Source: Saccharothrix longispora (GTDB lineage Bacteria; Actinomycetota; Actinomycetes; Mycobacteriales; Pseudonocardiaceae). Taken from it: a stretch of 64,000 bases of DNA. The translations under genes and the position numbers were made by a program. Below, in pieces: positions 33,063 to 42,913 of the stretch (position 1 is the first letter of the stretch; each line of letters begins with the position of its first letter). The notes under the pieces were generated by a model, which did not search any database, was not told where the DNA came from, and worked only from the letters and a program-made list of their open reading frames with translations. The stretch is from assembly GCF_030852425.1 (NCBI RefSeq), contig NZ_NSDM01000005.1, positions 186,338 to 250,337 of the forward strand, read 5' to 3'.

Positions 33063-33382
33063 TCCTGAGCAGCGACGGCGGCACCCACACGCTCGCCCTC
33101 GTCGGCGAGCTCGACCACCAGACCGCCCCGCGGGTGCACGAGGCGCTGGACCGGCTGCACCCGGCGCCGGGCGACCGGGTCGTGCTCTCCCTGGACCGAC
33201 TGGCGTTCTGCGACTCCAGCGGTCTGAGCGCCTTCATCGCCGCCTACGAGCGGGTCACCGCCGCGGGCGCCGCGCTCGCCCTCACCGCCCCGTCCGCGAT
33301 CCTGACCAGGATGCTGCGCACCACGGGCCTGGACGGCGTGTTGTCCTGGCGGGACGACGACCGGGACCGGCGGGCCAGGTAG
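33050..33382 (+). CDS. STAS anti-anti-sigma factor of the RsbQ-RsbP module
   Basis: The 110-residue STAS protein (TLALVGELDHQTAPRVHEAL, then VVLSLDRLAFCDSSGLSAF with the phospho-acceptor in CDSSG) starts at GTG 33050 inside the end of the phosphatase gene, with GGAGG just before it. It is the expected substrate of the adjacent phosphatase. It closes a three-gene signalling operon, and its target anti-sigma kinase is not in this operon. Confidence 0.9.
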   Translation: MFDVILSSDGGTHTLALVGELDHQTAPRVHEALDRLHPAPGDRVVLSLDRLAFCDSSGLSAFIAAYERVTAAGAALALTAPSAILTRMLRTTGLDGVLSWRDDDRDRRAR

Positions 33383-33394
33383 CGCCGAGGCCCG

Positions 33395-33414
33395 ACCGGG
33401 TCGCCCGACCCGGT
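33395..33414. terminator. Terminator between the stress module and argG
   Basis: ACCGGGTCG (33395-33403) and CGACCCGGT (33406-33414) form a 9-bp stem with a 2-nt loop, extended by purine-rich flanks. It lies between convergent genes. Confidence 0.55.
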
Positions 33415-33474
33415 GGACGACGACGGCGCGTGCGCCGCCACGGGGGCCGCGCACGCGCCGGGGACGCCGGTCGG

Positions 33475-35494
<2,020 letters not shown>

Positions 35495-37222
35495 ATGTCA
35501 GCACACACCCCGTCCAGCGGTCCCCCGGCGAACCCCCCGGCGCGACCGGCCGTCCTCGCCGCGGTGACCGCCCTGGTCGTCGCAGGCGGCCTGGTCGCGT
35601 GGGCGGTGCTCGTCGCGCCGGAGCAGTCGCGGCTCCTCATCGGCGGGTGCGCCGGCGCCGCCGCGCTCGCGCTGGTCGTCGCGGTGACCGCGGCGGTGCA
35701 CCAGCGGACCGCCGCGCGCCACTTCCGCGACCGCGCCGCCCTGGTGGCCGCCGAGGCCGCGGACCTGGCCGACCGGCTCGCGCCCGCGCTCGTCGAGCGG
35801 CTGCGCGCCGGGTCCGCCCCGGCGACCGCGCTCACCGAGGTCGAGAAGCCCGTCAACCCCCACCACGAGCGCGTGCTGCGCACCCTCGCCGAGGAGGTCG
35901 GCCGGGGAGAGCGCGCCCGGTCCGCCGCGATGGCCGCCTGCGGCAACGCAGCGGGCCGGATGCAGGCCCTGGCCACCAGCATGCTCGCGGACCTGCGCGA
36001 GATGGAGGAGCGGCACGGCGAGGAGGTGCTCGGCGACCTGCTCAGGCTCGACCACAGCACCGCCCAGGCCGGTCGCCTCGCGGACAGCATCGCCGTGCTC
36101 ACCGGGGCGCGCTCCGGCCGCCGCTGGACCAAGCCGATCGTCATGGAGTCGATCCTGCGCGGCGCCGTCGGCCGGGTCAGCGCCTACCAGCGCGTGCGCA
36201 CCCACTCGGCCAGCTCGTCGGCCGTCGTCGGCTACGCCGCGGAGGGCGTGATGCACGCCCTCGCCGAACTGGTCGACAACGCGTGCAACTTCTCCCCGCC
36301 CTCCGAGCAGGTCCACGTCTACGTGGAGGAGGCGCAGGCGGGCGTCGTCGTCACCATCGAGGACGGCGGCCTGGTCATGGGCGACCTGGCGCTGCGCCGC
36401 GCCGAGCGGCTGGTGTCCGGCGACTCGCTCGACCTCACCGGTCTGTCCGGCACCCGCCTCGGCCTCGCCGTCGTGGGCAGGCTCGCGCGCAAGCACGGCC
36501 TGGTCGTGTCGTTCCGCCCGTCGTCGCGCGGCGGCACCGGCGTCGTCGTGATGATCCCGCGCACGCTCATCACCGAGCCCCGCCAGAGCGGCGGCGGCAG
36601 GCGGCGCTCCACCGACTCGCGGGGGTACGGCGGGAACGGCCTGCCGGCCTTCGAGCCCGCGCTGTCGACGATCGAGACGCTGGACCTGCCCATCCAGCAC
36701 GTGCCCGCCCAGAACCCGCCGGCACAGCGCCCGGCCCCGATCCAGCCCGCCCCGATCCAGCCCGCCCCGATCCAGCCCGCCGCGGTCGAGCCCGTCCCGG
36801 CGCAGCCCACCCACGCACCGCAGGAGCACACCGCGCAGCCCGCCGACACCTCCGACGACGTGCCCGAGCAGGACTCCCCCGCCGAGGACGTCGTGCTGCC
36901 CCGCCGCCACCGCGGCAGCACGCTCGGCGCCACGTTCCCCGGCCCGCCCCGCCGTCCGGTCGACCCCGCGCCGCCGCGCGCGGACGCGGGCAGCAGGTTC
37001 AGCGCGTTCCGCAGCGCGACCCGCCCCGAGAGCCGCCCGACGCACACCGGCCCGCAGAACAGCGCACCGCAGAACAACGCCCCCGGCCCGGACGAGCGCG
37101 AGCCGGACGCCCACGTCGAGCCCGGCCACGACCCGGCCGTCGAGGGCTTCGGCGAGCCGGGCGCACGCCCCCGCCCCGAGGTCGAACCGCTGCGCGGCGA
37201 GGCGCCCCACTGGCCGTCCTGA
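35495..37222 (+). CDS. cvnA: Conservon sensor-kinase-like protein CvnA
   Basis: The 575-residue protein has two membrane helices (about 18-42 and 46-66), a helical region, and a GHKL ATPase domain with the N-box HALAELVDNACNFSPPSEQV (about 250-270), the G1 box VTIEDGGLVMGD and GLSGTRLGLAVVGRLARKHG. There is no typical H-box phosphorylation site. A long Pro/Ala-rich, probably disordered C-terminus (about 370-575) includes three PIQPA repeats. CvnA proteins form membrane-linked complexes with the CvnB-D proteins encoded next. ATG 35495 has GAGGA upstream. This is the first gene of a textbook cvnA-B-C-D-P450 conservon. Confidence 0.92.
   Translation: MSAHTPSSGPPANPPARPAVLAAVTALVVAGGLVAWAVLVAPEQSRLLIGGCAGAAALALVVAVTAAVHQRTAARHFRDRAALVAAEAADLADRLAPALVERLRAGSAPATALTEVEKPVNPHHERVLRTLAEEVGRGERARSAAMAACGNAAGRMQALATSMLADLREMEERHGEEVLGDLLRLDHSTAQAGRLADSIAVLTGARSGRRWTKPIVMESILRGAVGRVSAYQRVRTHSASSSAVVGYAAEGVMHALAELVDNACNFSPPSEQVHVYVEEAQAGVVVTIEDGGLVMGDLALRRAERLVSGDSLDLTGLSGTRLGLAVVGRLARKHGLVVSFRPSSRGGTGVVVMIPRTLITEPRQSGGGRRRSTDSRGYGGNGLPAFEPALSTIETLDLPIQHVPAQNPPAQRPAPIQPAPIQPAPIQPAAVEPVPAQPTHAPQEHTAQPADTSDDVPEQDSPAEDVVLPRRHRGSTLGATFPGPPRRPVDPAPPRADAGSRFSAFRSATRPESRPTHTGPQNSAPQNNAPGPDEREPDAHVEPGHDPAVEGFGEPGARPRPEVEPLRGEAPHWPS
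36738..36782 (+). repeat. Three 15-bp tandem units inside cvnA
   Basis: The unit CGATCCAGCCCGCCC occurs at 36738-36752 and 36753-36767, with a third copy differing in its last two bases at 36768-36782. It encodes PIQPAPIQPAPIQPA in the disordered tail. Length could vary by slippage without changing frame. Confidence 0.85.
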
Positions 37223-37337
37223 GTCGACCACCGGCACCCCCGCACCACCAGGCACCCCGAACCACCCCGACAGGATTGGAGGCAGGGGCCACGCACCCTG
37301 GCAGCGCAGGCCCAGGACCGCGGCCCCGACAGCCCGG

Positions 37338-37757
37338 ATGAACACCACCGACCGCGACCTCGACTGGTTGCTGGAGAACCTCCTCGACAGGACCCCCGGC
37401 TCCCGGCACGCCCTGGTGCTGTCCAAGGACGGCCTCAAGCTGTGCCGCACCCGCGGCCTCTCGGTGGACCAGGCCGACCAGCTCGCCGCCATCGCCTCGG
37501 GCATGCAGAGCCTCGCCTACGGCGCGTCCGTCGAGTTCGGCGACGGCACGGGCGGTGTGCGCCAATCGATGACCGAGTTCCACGGTGGCCTGCTCTTCAT
37601 CGTCGAGGCCGGGCAGGGCGCGCACCTGGCCGTCGTCGCCGTCGACGACGCCGACGCGGGAGTCATCGGCCACAACATGAACGAACTGGTCGAGCAGATC
37701 GGCGACTACCTCTCGACACCGCCGCGCCAGTCCCCGTACAGCTCACGACCGGCATGA
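37338..37757 (+). CDS. cvnB: Conservon roadblock/LC7 protein CvnB
   Basis: The 139-residue protein has the roadblock/LC7 fold: DLDWLLENLLDRTPGSRHALVLSKDGLKLC at the start, QADQLAAIASGMQSLAYGAS and a central beta-sheet. In conservons it works with the CvnD GTPase, like the MglA/MglB pair. It is followed by cvnC with a 4-bp ATGA overlap. The start at ATG 37338 has only a weak ribosome-binding site, 115 bases after cvnA. Confidence 0.92.
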   Translation: MNTTDRDLDWLLENLLDRTPGSRHALVLSKDGLKLCRTRGLSVDQADQLAAIASGMQSLAYGASVEFGDGTGGVRQSMTEFHGGLLFIVEAGQGAHLAVVAVDDADAGVIGHNMNELVEQIGDYLSTPPRQSPYSSRPA

Positions 37758-38110
37758 GCCCGCGCCTCGACGACGAGGACCCGGACCGCCTCTACACCAT
37801 CACCGGCGGCCGCAGCCGGGTCGACGCCGGGTCGGTCGACCTGGTGACCCTGATCGTCAGCGAGAGCGAGCCGTCGCCGGGCATGCAGTCGGAGCACGTC
37901 CGCATCCTGCGGATCTGCCGCCGTCCCACCGCCGTCGTGGAGCTGTCGTCGGACCTGAAGCTGCCGGTCAGCGTCGTGAAGATCCTGCTGTGCGACCTGC
38001 TGGACGCCGGCGTGGTGACCGCCCGCCACCCGATGACCCGCCGCACGCCGGACGAACTCCCCTCCCCGGAATTGCTGAAGCAGGTGCTCATTGGACTCCA
38101 GAACCTCTGA
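37754..38110 (+). CDS. cvnC: Conservon DUF742 protein CvnC
   Basis: The 118-residue protein is a typical DUF742 member: DRLYTITGGRSRVDAGSVDLVTLIV at the N-terminus, then EHVRILRICRRPTAVVELSSDLKLPVSVVKILLCDLLDAGVV, which is a winged helix-like segment, and a closing LLKQVLIGLQNL. Its biochemical role is unknown, but it always accompanies CvnB and CvnD. It overlaps cvnB by 4 bases and cvnD by 20. Confidence 0.93.
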   Translation: MSPRLDDEDPDRLYTITGGRSRVDAGSVDLVTLIVSESEPSPGMQSEHVRILRICRRPTAVVELSSDLKLPVSVVKILLCDLLDAGVVTARHPMTRRTPDELPSPELLKQVLIGLQNL

Positions 38111-38699
38111 CACCGCGGCGCGCGAACCGCTGCGGGCCACCGCCCACCACGGCCTCAAGATCGTCGTGGTCGGCGGTTTCGGCGTGGGCAAGACCACCAT
38201 GGTGCGCTCGGTCAGCGAGATCAGGCCGCTGTCCACCGAGGAGACCATGACCAGCGCCGGGATCGGCGTGGACGACAACGACGCCGTGCGGTCCAAGAGC
38301 ACCACCACGGTCGCGTTCGACTTCGGCCGCATCACGCTGAACGACGAACTGGTGCTCTACCTGTTCGGCGCGCCCGGCCAGGAGCGGTTCTGGTTCGTGT
38401 GGGACCAGCTGTTCGCCGGGACGCTCGGGGCGGTCGTCCTGGTGGACACGCGGCGCGTGGCGGACTCCTGGTACGCCATCGACCGCCTGGAGCACCACGG
38501 CACACCGTTCATCGTGGCGCGCAACGACTTCGGCGGTCCCCACCACTCGCTCGACCAGCTCCGCGACGCCCTCGACCTGCCGTCCCACGTTCCCCTGGTC
38601 GACTGCGACGCACGCCGGCGCGACTCCAGCAAGGCCGTGCTGGTCGCGCTGGTCAACCACCTCTTCGCCTTGTCCTCCGCCAGGGAGACCACGCCGTGA
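38091..38699 (+). CDS. cvnD: Conservon small GTPase CvnD
   Basis: The 202-residue protein is a Ras-like (MglA-type) GTPase. The P-loop is VVVGGFGVGKTTMVRSV (about 25-41), the switch II region is YLFGAPGQERFWFVWDQL (DxxG replaced by GAPG as usual for CvnD), and the base-recognition region is FIVARNDFGG. It starts at TTG 38091, within the end of cvnC. It is presumed to cycle GTP with CvnB as regulator and to act on the P450 or on development (known for Streptomyces conservons; inferred here). Confidence 0.92.
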   Translation: MDSRTSDTAAREPLRATAHHGLKIVVVGGFGVGKTTMVRSVSEIRPLSTEETMTSAGIGVDDNDAVRSKSTTTVAFDFGRITLNDELVLYLFGAPGQERFWFVWDQLFAGTLGAVVLVDTRRVADSWYAIDRLEHHGTPFIVARNDFGGPHHSLDQLRDALDLPSHVPLVDCDARRRDSSKAVLVALVNHLFALSSARETTP

Positions 38700-39976
38700 C
38701 CCACCCGACCGACCTCACCGCGCCGACGCCGCCGCACGGCAGCGCCCCGCCGCCGGGGTGCCCCGCGCACGCCAAGCCCGTCGTGGCGCTGGAGGGGCCG
38801 CTGTTCCGGCAGCGGCCCGCCGAGCTGTACCGGCAGCTCCGGCGCGAGCACGGCCCCGTCGCGCCGGTGGTGCTGGAGGGCGGCATCCCCGCCTGGTACG
38901 TCATCGGCTACCGCGAGCTGCACCACGTGCTGACCAACGACCACCTGTTCGCGCGCGACTCGCGCCGCTGGAACCAGTGGGACCGCATCCCGCCGGACTG
39001 GTCGCTCATGCCCTACGTGGGCTACCAGCCGTCGGTGATGTTCGCCGAGGGCGCCGAGCACCGCCGCCGGTCCGGGGCGATCAGCGACGCGCTCGGCGAG
39101 ATCGACCAGTTCGAGCTGCGGCAGCGCTGCGAGGAGGTGGCCGACGGGCTCATCGACCAGTTCGTGGTGTCCGGGCAGGCCGACCTGATGGCGCAGTTCG
39201 CGCACCCGATGCCAGGGCTGGTGGTGGCGAAGCTGTTCGGGCTGCCCGACAGCGACATCCCGAGGCTGGTGCGCGACCTCCAGACCTCCCTGGACGGCGG
39301 TGACGACGCGATCCCCGCCTACGTGCGGTTGGCGGGCGCGATGCAGGAGTTGGTGCGGCGCAAGGCGATCGTGCCCGGCCCGGACGTGCCGTCGCGGATG
39401 CTGGCCCACCCGGCGGGGCTCAACGAGGACGAGCTGACCAAGGACCTGCTGGTCATCATGGCCGCCGCGCAGCAGCCGACGTCCAACTGGATCGGCAACA
39501 CGCTGCGGTTGATGCTGACCGACGACCGGTTCGCCGTGACGCTGTCCGGTGGTCGGCGCAGCGCCGGGCAGGCGCTCAACGAGGTGCTGTGGGAGGACAC
39601 GCCCACGCAGAACTTCGTGGGCCGCTGGGCCACCCAGGCGACCCAGCTGGGCGGGCAGCGCATCCGGCCGGGCGACCTGGTGATCATGGGCCTGGCGGCG
39701 GCCAACACGGACCCGCAGGTGCGGCCGGACCAGCACTCGGGGTCGTCGGGCAACCACGCGCAGATGTCGTTCAGCCACGGTGAGCACCGCTGCCCGTTCC
39801 CCGCGCCCGAGATCGCCGAGGTGATCGCGAAGGCGGCGGTGGAGGTGCTGCTGGACCGCCTGCCGGACGTGGTGCTGTCCGTGGGCGTCGACGAGCTGGT
39901 GTGGCGGCAGTCGGTGTGGATGCGCGGCCTGGAATCGCTGCCGGTGGAGTTCACCCCGGCCTACCTGTCCCGCTGA
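38696..39976 (+). CDS. Conservon P450 (CYP157-like) lacking the ExxR arginine
   Basis: The 426-residue P450 overlaps cvnD by 4 bases. The heme-Cys loop is present (SFSHGEHRCPFPAPEIAEV, Cys366), as is an I-helix threonine in MAAAQQPTSN. The otherwise invariant K-helix ExxR is replaced by Glu296-Val-Leu-Trp299 (ALNEVLWEDTP). Conservon-linked CYP157 enzymes of Streptomyces have the same loss, so this is a lineage feature and not damage. Its activity and substrate are unknown; redox partners are not encoded here, though a ferredoxin/reductase pair lies at 22.2-23.7 kb. Confidence 0.9.
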   Translation: MTHPTDLTAPTPPHGSAPPPGCPAHAKPVVALEGPLFRQRPAELYRQLRREHGPVAPVVLEGGIPAWYVIGYRELHHVLTNDHLFARDSRRWNQWDRIPPDWSLMPYVGYQPSVMFAEGAEHRRRSGAISDALGEIDQFELRQRCEEVADGLIDQFVVSGQADLMAQFAHPMPGLVVAKLFGLPDSDIPRLVRDLQTSLDGGDDAIPAYVRLAGAMQELVRRKAIVPGPDVPSRMLAHPAGLNEDELTKDLLVIMAAAQQPTSNWIGNTLRLMLTDDRFAVTLSGGRRSAGQALNEVLWEDTPTQNFVGRWATQATQLGGQRIRPGDLVIMGLAAANTDPQVRPDQHSGSSGNHAQMSFSHGEHRCPFPAPEIAEVIAKAAVEVLLDRLPDVVLSVGVDELVWRQSVWMRGLESLPVEFTPAYLSR

Positions 39977-39980
39977 ACCG

Positions 39981-40026
39981 CCCGGTGGTCGGGCGCCGTC
40001 CTGGTCGACGGCGCCCGACCACCGGG
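39981..40026. terminator. Bidirectional terminator between two convergent P450 genes
   Basis: Perfect 20-bp arms (39981-40000 and 40007-40026) with a 6-nt loop lie 4 bases after the conservon P450 stop codon. A direct repeat of GGTTCCAGGCCGGCGGG follows immediately (around 40025-40060). Confidence 0.85.
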
Positions 40027-40060
40027 GTTCCAGGCCGGCGGGGGTTCCAGGCCGGCGGGT

Positions 40061-41278
40061 TCAGGCCACCGGCGTGAAGACGACCGGCAGCTCGGCCGGG
40101 CCGCGGGTGAACACGCCGTGCTCGGCGGCCCGGTAGCCGTCCGCGAGCCGCACGTCGGGCATGGCGTCGAGCAGCATGTCCACCCCGACCTCGACCTCGG
40201 TCTTCGCCAGCAACGCGCCGACGCAGAAGTGCCGGCCCAGCGCGAACGCGAGGTGGTTCGCCGCCGCGGAGAACGCGTTCGACGTGTTCAGGTCGTCGCG
40301 GAAGATGTCGAACTCGTCCGGGTGCGAGTACCGGGCGGGGTCGCGGTTGGCCGCGCCGATCAGGCACGTCACCGTGGCGCCCGCGGGCACCACGCCGCCG
40401 CCCAGCTCCACGTCCTCCGCGGGTTGGCGCATGATCATGTGCACCGGCGGGGTGTAGCGCAGCGTCTCGGCGAACGCCCTCGGGATCAACGACCGGTCCG
40501 CGCGCACGGCGGCGAGCTGGTCGGGGTGCTCCAGCAGGTTGCGGAAGATCGCCGCGATGGCCTTGTCCGTGGTCTCCCCGCCCGCCGCGAGCAGCAGCGA
40601 GCAGAAGGCCTTGACGTCCTCGTCCGACATGCGGGTGCCGTCGATCTCGGCCTCGCACAGCGAGGACAGCAGGTCGTCGCCGGGGTCCTCCCTGCGCCGC
40701 TGGATGATCGGGATCATGTGGGCGGCGAACTCCTCGCGGGTGCGCCGGCCGGCCTCGGCCACCTGCTCGTCGCCGCCGAGGTTGCCGAGGAACGCGATGG
40801 TGGCGGTGTACCAGCGGTGGAACTTCGCGTGGTCCGCCTTGTCCAGGCCCAGCATGTCCACGATGACGTTGATCGGGAAGTGCGTGGCGAACTGCCCCAC
40901 CAGGTCGGCGTGGCCGTCGTGGCGGAACCCGTCGATCAGCTCGCGCGCGTTGTGCTCGATGACCGGCCGGAACTTCTCCTCCAGCACGCTGCCCCGGAAC
41001 GCGGGGGCGACCAGCGCGCGGCGCACGGCGTGCTCCCGACCGCTCATCTGGAGGATCGTCCGCCCGTGCACGGGCGCGATCTGCCAGTCGTAGTTGTCGG
41101 TGGTGAACACCGGGTTGCGGAAGGCCCGCTCGACGTCCTCGTAGCGCGACACGATCCAGCTCCGCGTGGCCTCGTGGTGCAGGAGCGGCGCCCGCTCGCG
41201 CAGCACGCGGTAGGCGGCGTAGGGATCGGCGGCGAACTCCGCGGACAGGATGTCGGGTAATTCCCGTGCCGTGGTCAT
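40061..41278 (-). CDS. Cytochrome P450, convergent with the conservon
   Basis: The 405-residue P450 is canonical: the I-helix motif is LLAAGGETTDKAIA, the K-helix ExxR is in AFAETLRYTPPV, and the heme loop is LAFALGRHFCVGALLAKTEVEV. It is transcribed toward the conservon P450, with a terminator between. Streptomyces conservons often pair a CYP157 with a CYP154; this enzyme may fill that role, although it is on the opposite strand. ATG 41278 is preceded by CCGGAGAGAGTC, a good ribosome-binding site. Confidence 0.93.
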   Translation of the reverse strand: MTTARELPDILSAEFAADPYAAYRVLRERAPLLHHEATRSWIVSRYEDVERAFRNPVFTTDNYDWQIAPVHGRTILQMSGREHAVRRALVAPAFRGSVLEEKFRPVIEHNARELIDGFRHDGHADLVGQFATHFPINVIVDMLGLDKADHAKFHRWYTATIAFLGNLGGDEQVAEAGRRTREEFAAHMIPIIQRRREDPGDDLLSSLCEAEIDGTRMSDEDVKAFCSLLLAAGGETTDKAIAAIFRNLLEHPDQLAAVRADRSLIPRAFAETLRYTPPVHMIMRQPAEDVELGGGVVPAGATVTCLIGAANRDPARYSHPDEFDIFRDDLNTSNAFSAAANHLAFALGRHFCVGALLAKTEVEVGVDMLLDAMPDVRLADGYRAAEHGVFTRGPAELPVVFTPVA

Positions 41279-41447
41279 GACTCTCTCCGGGGGCAGGGTG
41301 CGGTGTCCGACCGAGGCTAATGATCATCTTGTGGCTGGTCCAGCCGCCACCCGTGGGACGCCAGACGAGTCCATAATGGACCGAAGAGCACCCGGAAAGC
41401 GGTTGCTTTACCACGAGGACGCGACTAAGGGCGGCCGGCGGAGAGGT

Positions 41448-41957
41448 TCAGGCGGGCAGGTGGTCCGCGACGAGGTCCAGGACGGCGGCGCCCTTGCGCT
41501 CGTCGAGGAAGCGCAGCCCCATGAAGTTGTCGCCGGTGGTGAACCCGGGCAGCGCCCAGACCGCCTCGTAGGGGATTCCCGCGGGCCGGAAGGAGCGCAG
41601 GCTGTAGACGTTGACCCACAGGCACCTGCCGGGGGCCGGGTTCCACAGGCTCCGGGCGAACACCGGGTTGCGGAACGCGTGCCCCACCTCGCCCACCGCG
41701 AGCACGAGCTTGCGGCCGGTCAGCAGGACCACGTCACCGGCCTCGACCGTGCGCATCCGCCGGTCGTGCCGGTCGGTGGCGCCCCAGAACCGCGCGGCGC
41801 CGCCCGGGTGGACGCGGCCCAACCGGGTCAGGTCGTCCGGGTCGAGCAGCGCTCCCCGCCCGGCGTCGTCGAACGGCACCGGCCGGTCCAGGGTGAGCGA
41901 CCAGCACCGCCGGGCCTCGGGCGTGCCGTACGACGGCTGGACGAAGACCTGCGTCAC
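41448..41957 (-). CDS. Unrecognised protein with a PUA/EVE-like barrel
   Basis: The 169-residue protein starts at GTG 41957, overlapping the HD gene stop by 4 bases. It begins VTQVFVQPSYGTPEARRCWS, then has VEAGDVVLLTGRKLVLAVGEVGHAF (about 70-95) and CLWVNVYSLRSF. The order of strands, with GDVVLLTG followed by VGEV, resembles the PUA/EVE/ASCH group that reads modified bases or RNA. This is a fold guess, not a homology call. It ends a three-gene operon with an HD protein and a PRC-barrel protein. Confidence 0.75.
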   Translation of the reverse strand: MTQVFVQPSYGTPEARRCWSLTLDRPVPFDDAGRGALLDPDDLTRLGRVHPGGAARFWGATDRHDRRMRTVEAGDVVLLTGRKLVLAVGEVGHAFRNPVFARSLWNPAPGRCLWVNVYSLRSFRPAGIPYEAVWALPGFTTGDNFMGLRFLDERKGAAVLDLVADHLPA

Positions 41958-42502
41958 GACCTGGTCCCCACCCTGCGCCCGACCCGGTCCGCGGTGACGA
42001 GCAGCAGCGGTCCGCGCAGGTGGTGGACCCGGGCGTTGGGCGAGTCGGGCCCGTGCCGCTCCAGCATGTCGGCCAGCCGCCGGGGGACGGTGACGCGGCG
42101 CCCCCGGCTGTCCGTGGTCTGGTCGGCGTGGGTCAGGGCGTCGGAGACCGCGCTGCCCTCCCTCGGGTAGCGGTCGAGCCGGTCGCCGAGGCCGAGGTGG
42201 GCGGCCACCAGCCGCGCGCCGGAGTGGCGGGCGACCAGGGCGCACACCCGCGGTGGCCACCCCAGCCGCTCCAGGTGGCGGGCGCCGTCGAGCGGGTGGA
42301 AGCCGGTGTCCGCGACCTCCGGGGTGTACCCGATGTCGTGCAGCCACGCCGCCGCCACCAGCACCTCCCGGTCGTCCGCCGGCACGGTGACGGCCAGCTC
42401 GTCGGCCCTCGCCGCGACCGCGGCGGTGTGCCGCCACCGGTCCGCCATCCCGCCGACCAGGCTCCGCGCCAGGTCCCGGGCGAGGTACCGCGCCGGGGTC
42501 AC
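41954..42502 (-). CDS. HD-domain phosphohydrolase
   Basis: The 182-residue protein has the HD metal site: RWRHTAAVAARADEL (His about 24), AAAWLHDIGYTPEV (His-Asp about 54-55), a further HPLDGARHL and VARHSGARL, and the distal Asp in THADQTTDSRG. HD enzymes hydrolyse nucleotides, cyclic nucleotides or phosphoesters. It overlaps the PRC-barrel gene upstream and the PUA/EVE-like gene downstream by 4 bases each, a very tight arrangement that suggests a shared task. Confidence 0.85.
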   Translation of the reverse strand: MTPARYLARDLARSLVGGMADRWRHTAAVAARADELAVTVPADDREVLVAAAWLHDIGYTPEVADTGFHPLDGARHLERLGWPPRVCALVARHSGARLVAAHLGLGDRLDRYPREGSAVSDALTHADQTTDSRGRRVTVPRRLADMLERHGPDSPNARVHHLRGPLLLVTADRVGRRVGTRS

Positions 42503-42849
42503 CGGCGGGCGAGGAGGCGTTCGCCCGCGCTGTCGTAGGGCAGCTGGTAGTGCGCGAACACCTTCGGTTCGTCCTGGGCGAGCAGCTCGCCGTCCGTGTC
42601 GATCGACGGCGCGTCCTTGACCAGGTCCTTCGGGTAGCGGACGCGCAGCTCCTTCGGCCGCACGGTGACCCCGACCGCCGGGACGAAGACCAGGCGGTGA
42701 CGCCCGATGAAACCCACCGAGACGGTCAGGAAGCTGGGCTGGTCGGTCCTGGTGTCGACGTACACGGCCTCCAGGTCGCCGATGGTCCTGCCATCGGGGT
42801 CGATGACGTCCATGCCGACCCAGTCACGGAGGTTCTCAGCGGGGAACAT
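42499..42849 (-). CDS. PRC-barrel domain protein
   Basis: The 116-residue protein has one PRC-barrel domain (LRDWVGMDVIDPDGRTIGDLEAVYVDTRTDQPSFLTV in two segments, about residues 7-43) and a basic C-terminal part with VRPKELRVRYPKDLVKDAP. PRC barrels act as small binding modules in RNA processing and stress proteins. ATG 42849 has no ribosome-binding site, and a GGGTAC element lies 10 bases upstream, so the transcript may be leaderless or nearly so. Confidence 0.85.
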   Translation of the reverse strand: MFPAENLRDWVGMDVIDPDGRTIGDLEAVYVDTRTDQPSFLTVSVGFIGRHRLVFVPAVGVTVRPKELRVRYPKDLVKDAPSIDTDGELLAQDEPKVFAHYQLPYDSAGERLLARR

Positions 42850-42858
42850 GCCGTCGGG

Positions 42859-42883
42859 GTACCCCGTCCCGGCCGGTCCAAGC
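42859..42883 (-). promoter_or_regulatory. Possible SigB-like promoter of the PRC-HD operon
   Basis: On the minus strand GCTT (42883-42880) is followed after 15 nt by GGGTAC (42864-42859). This fits GNNT-N14-16-GGGTAY. It overlaps the terminator hairpin of the preceding gene and is very close to the start codon, so it is uncertain. Confidence 0.35.
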
Positions 42884-42896
42884 AGGACCGGCCGGG
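42868..42896 (-). terminator. Terminator of the arabinoside operon
   Basis: CCCGGCCGGTCC (42868-42879) and GGACCGGCCGGG (42885-42896) form a perfect 12-bp stem with a 5-nt loop, 17 bases past the last stop codon of the eight-gene operon. Confidence 0.75.
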
Positions 42897-42913
42897 ACGA
42901 CCCCGATCGTGGC

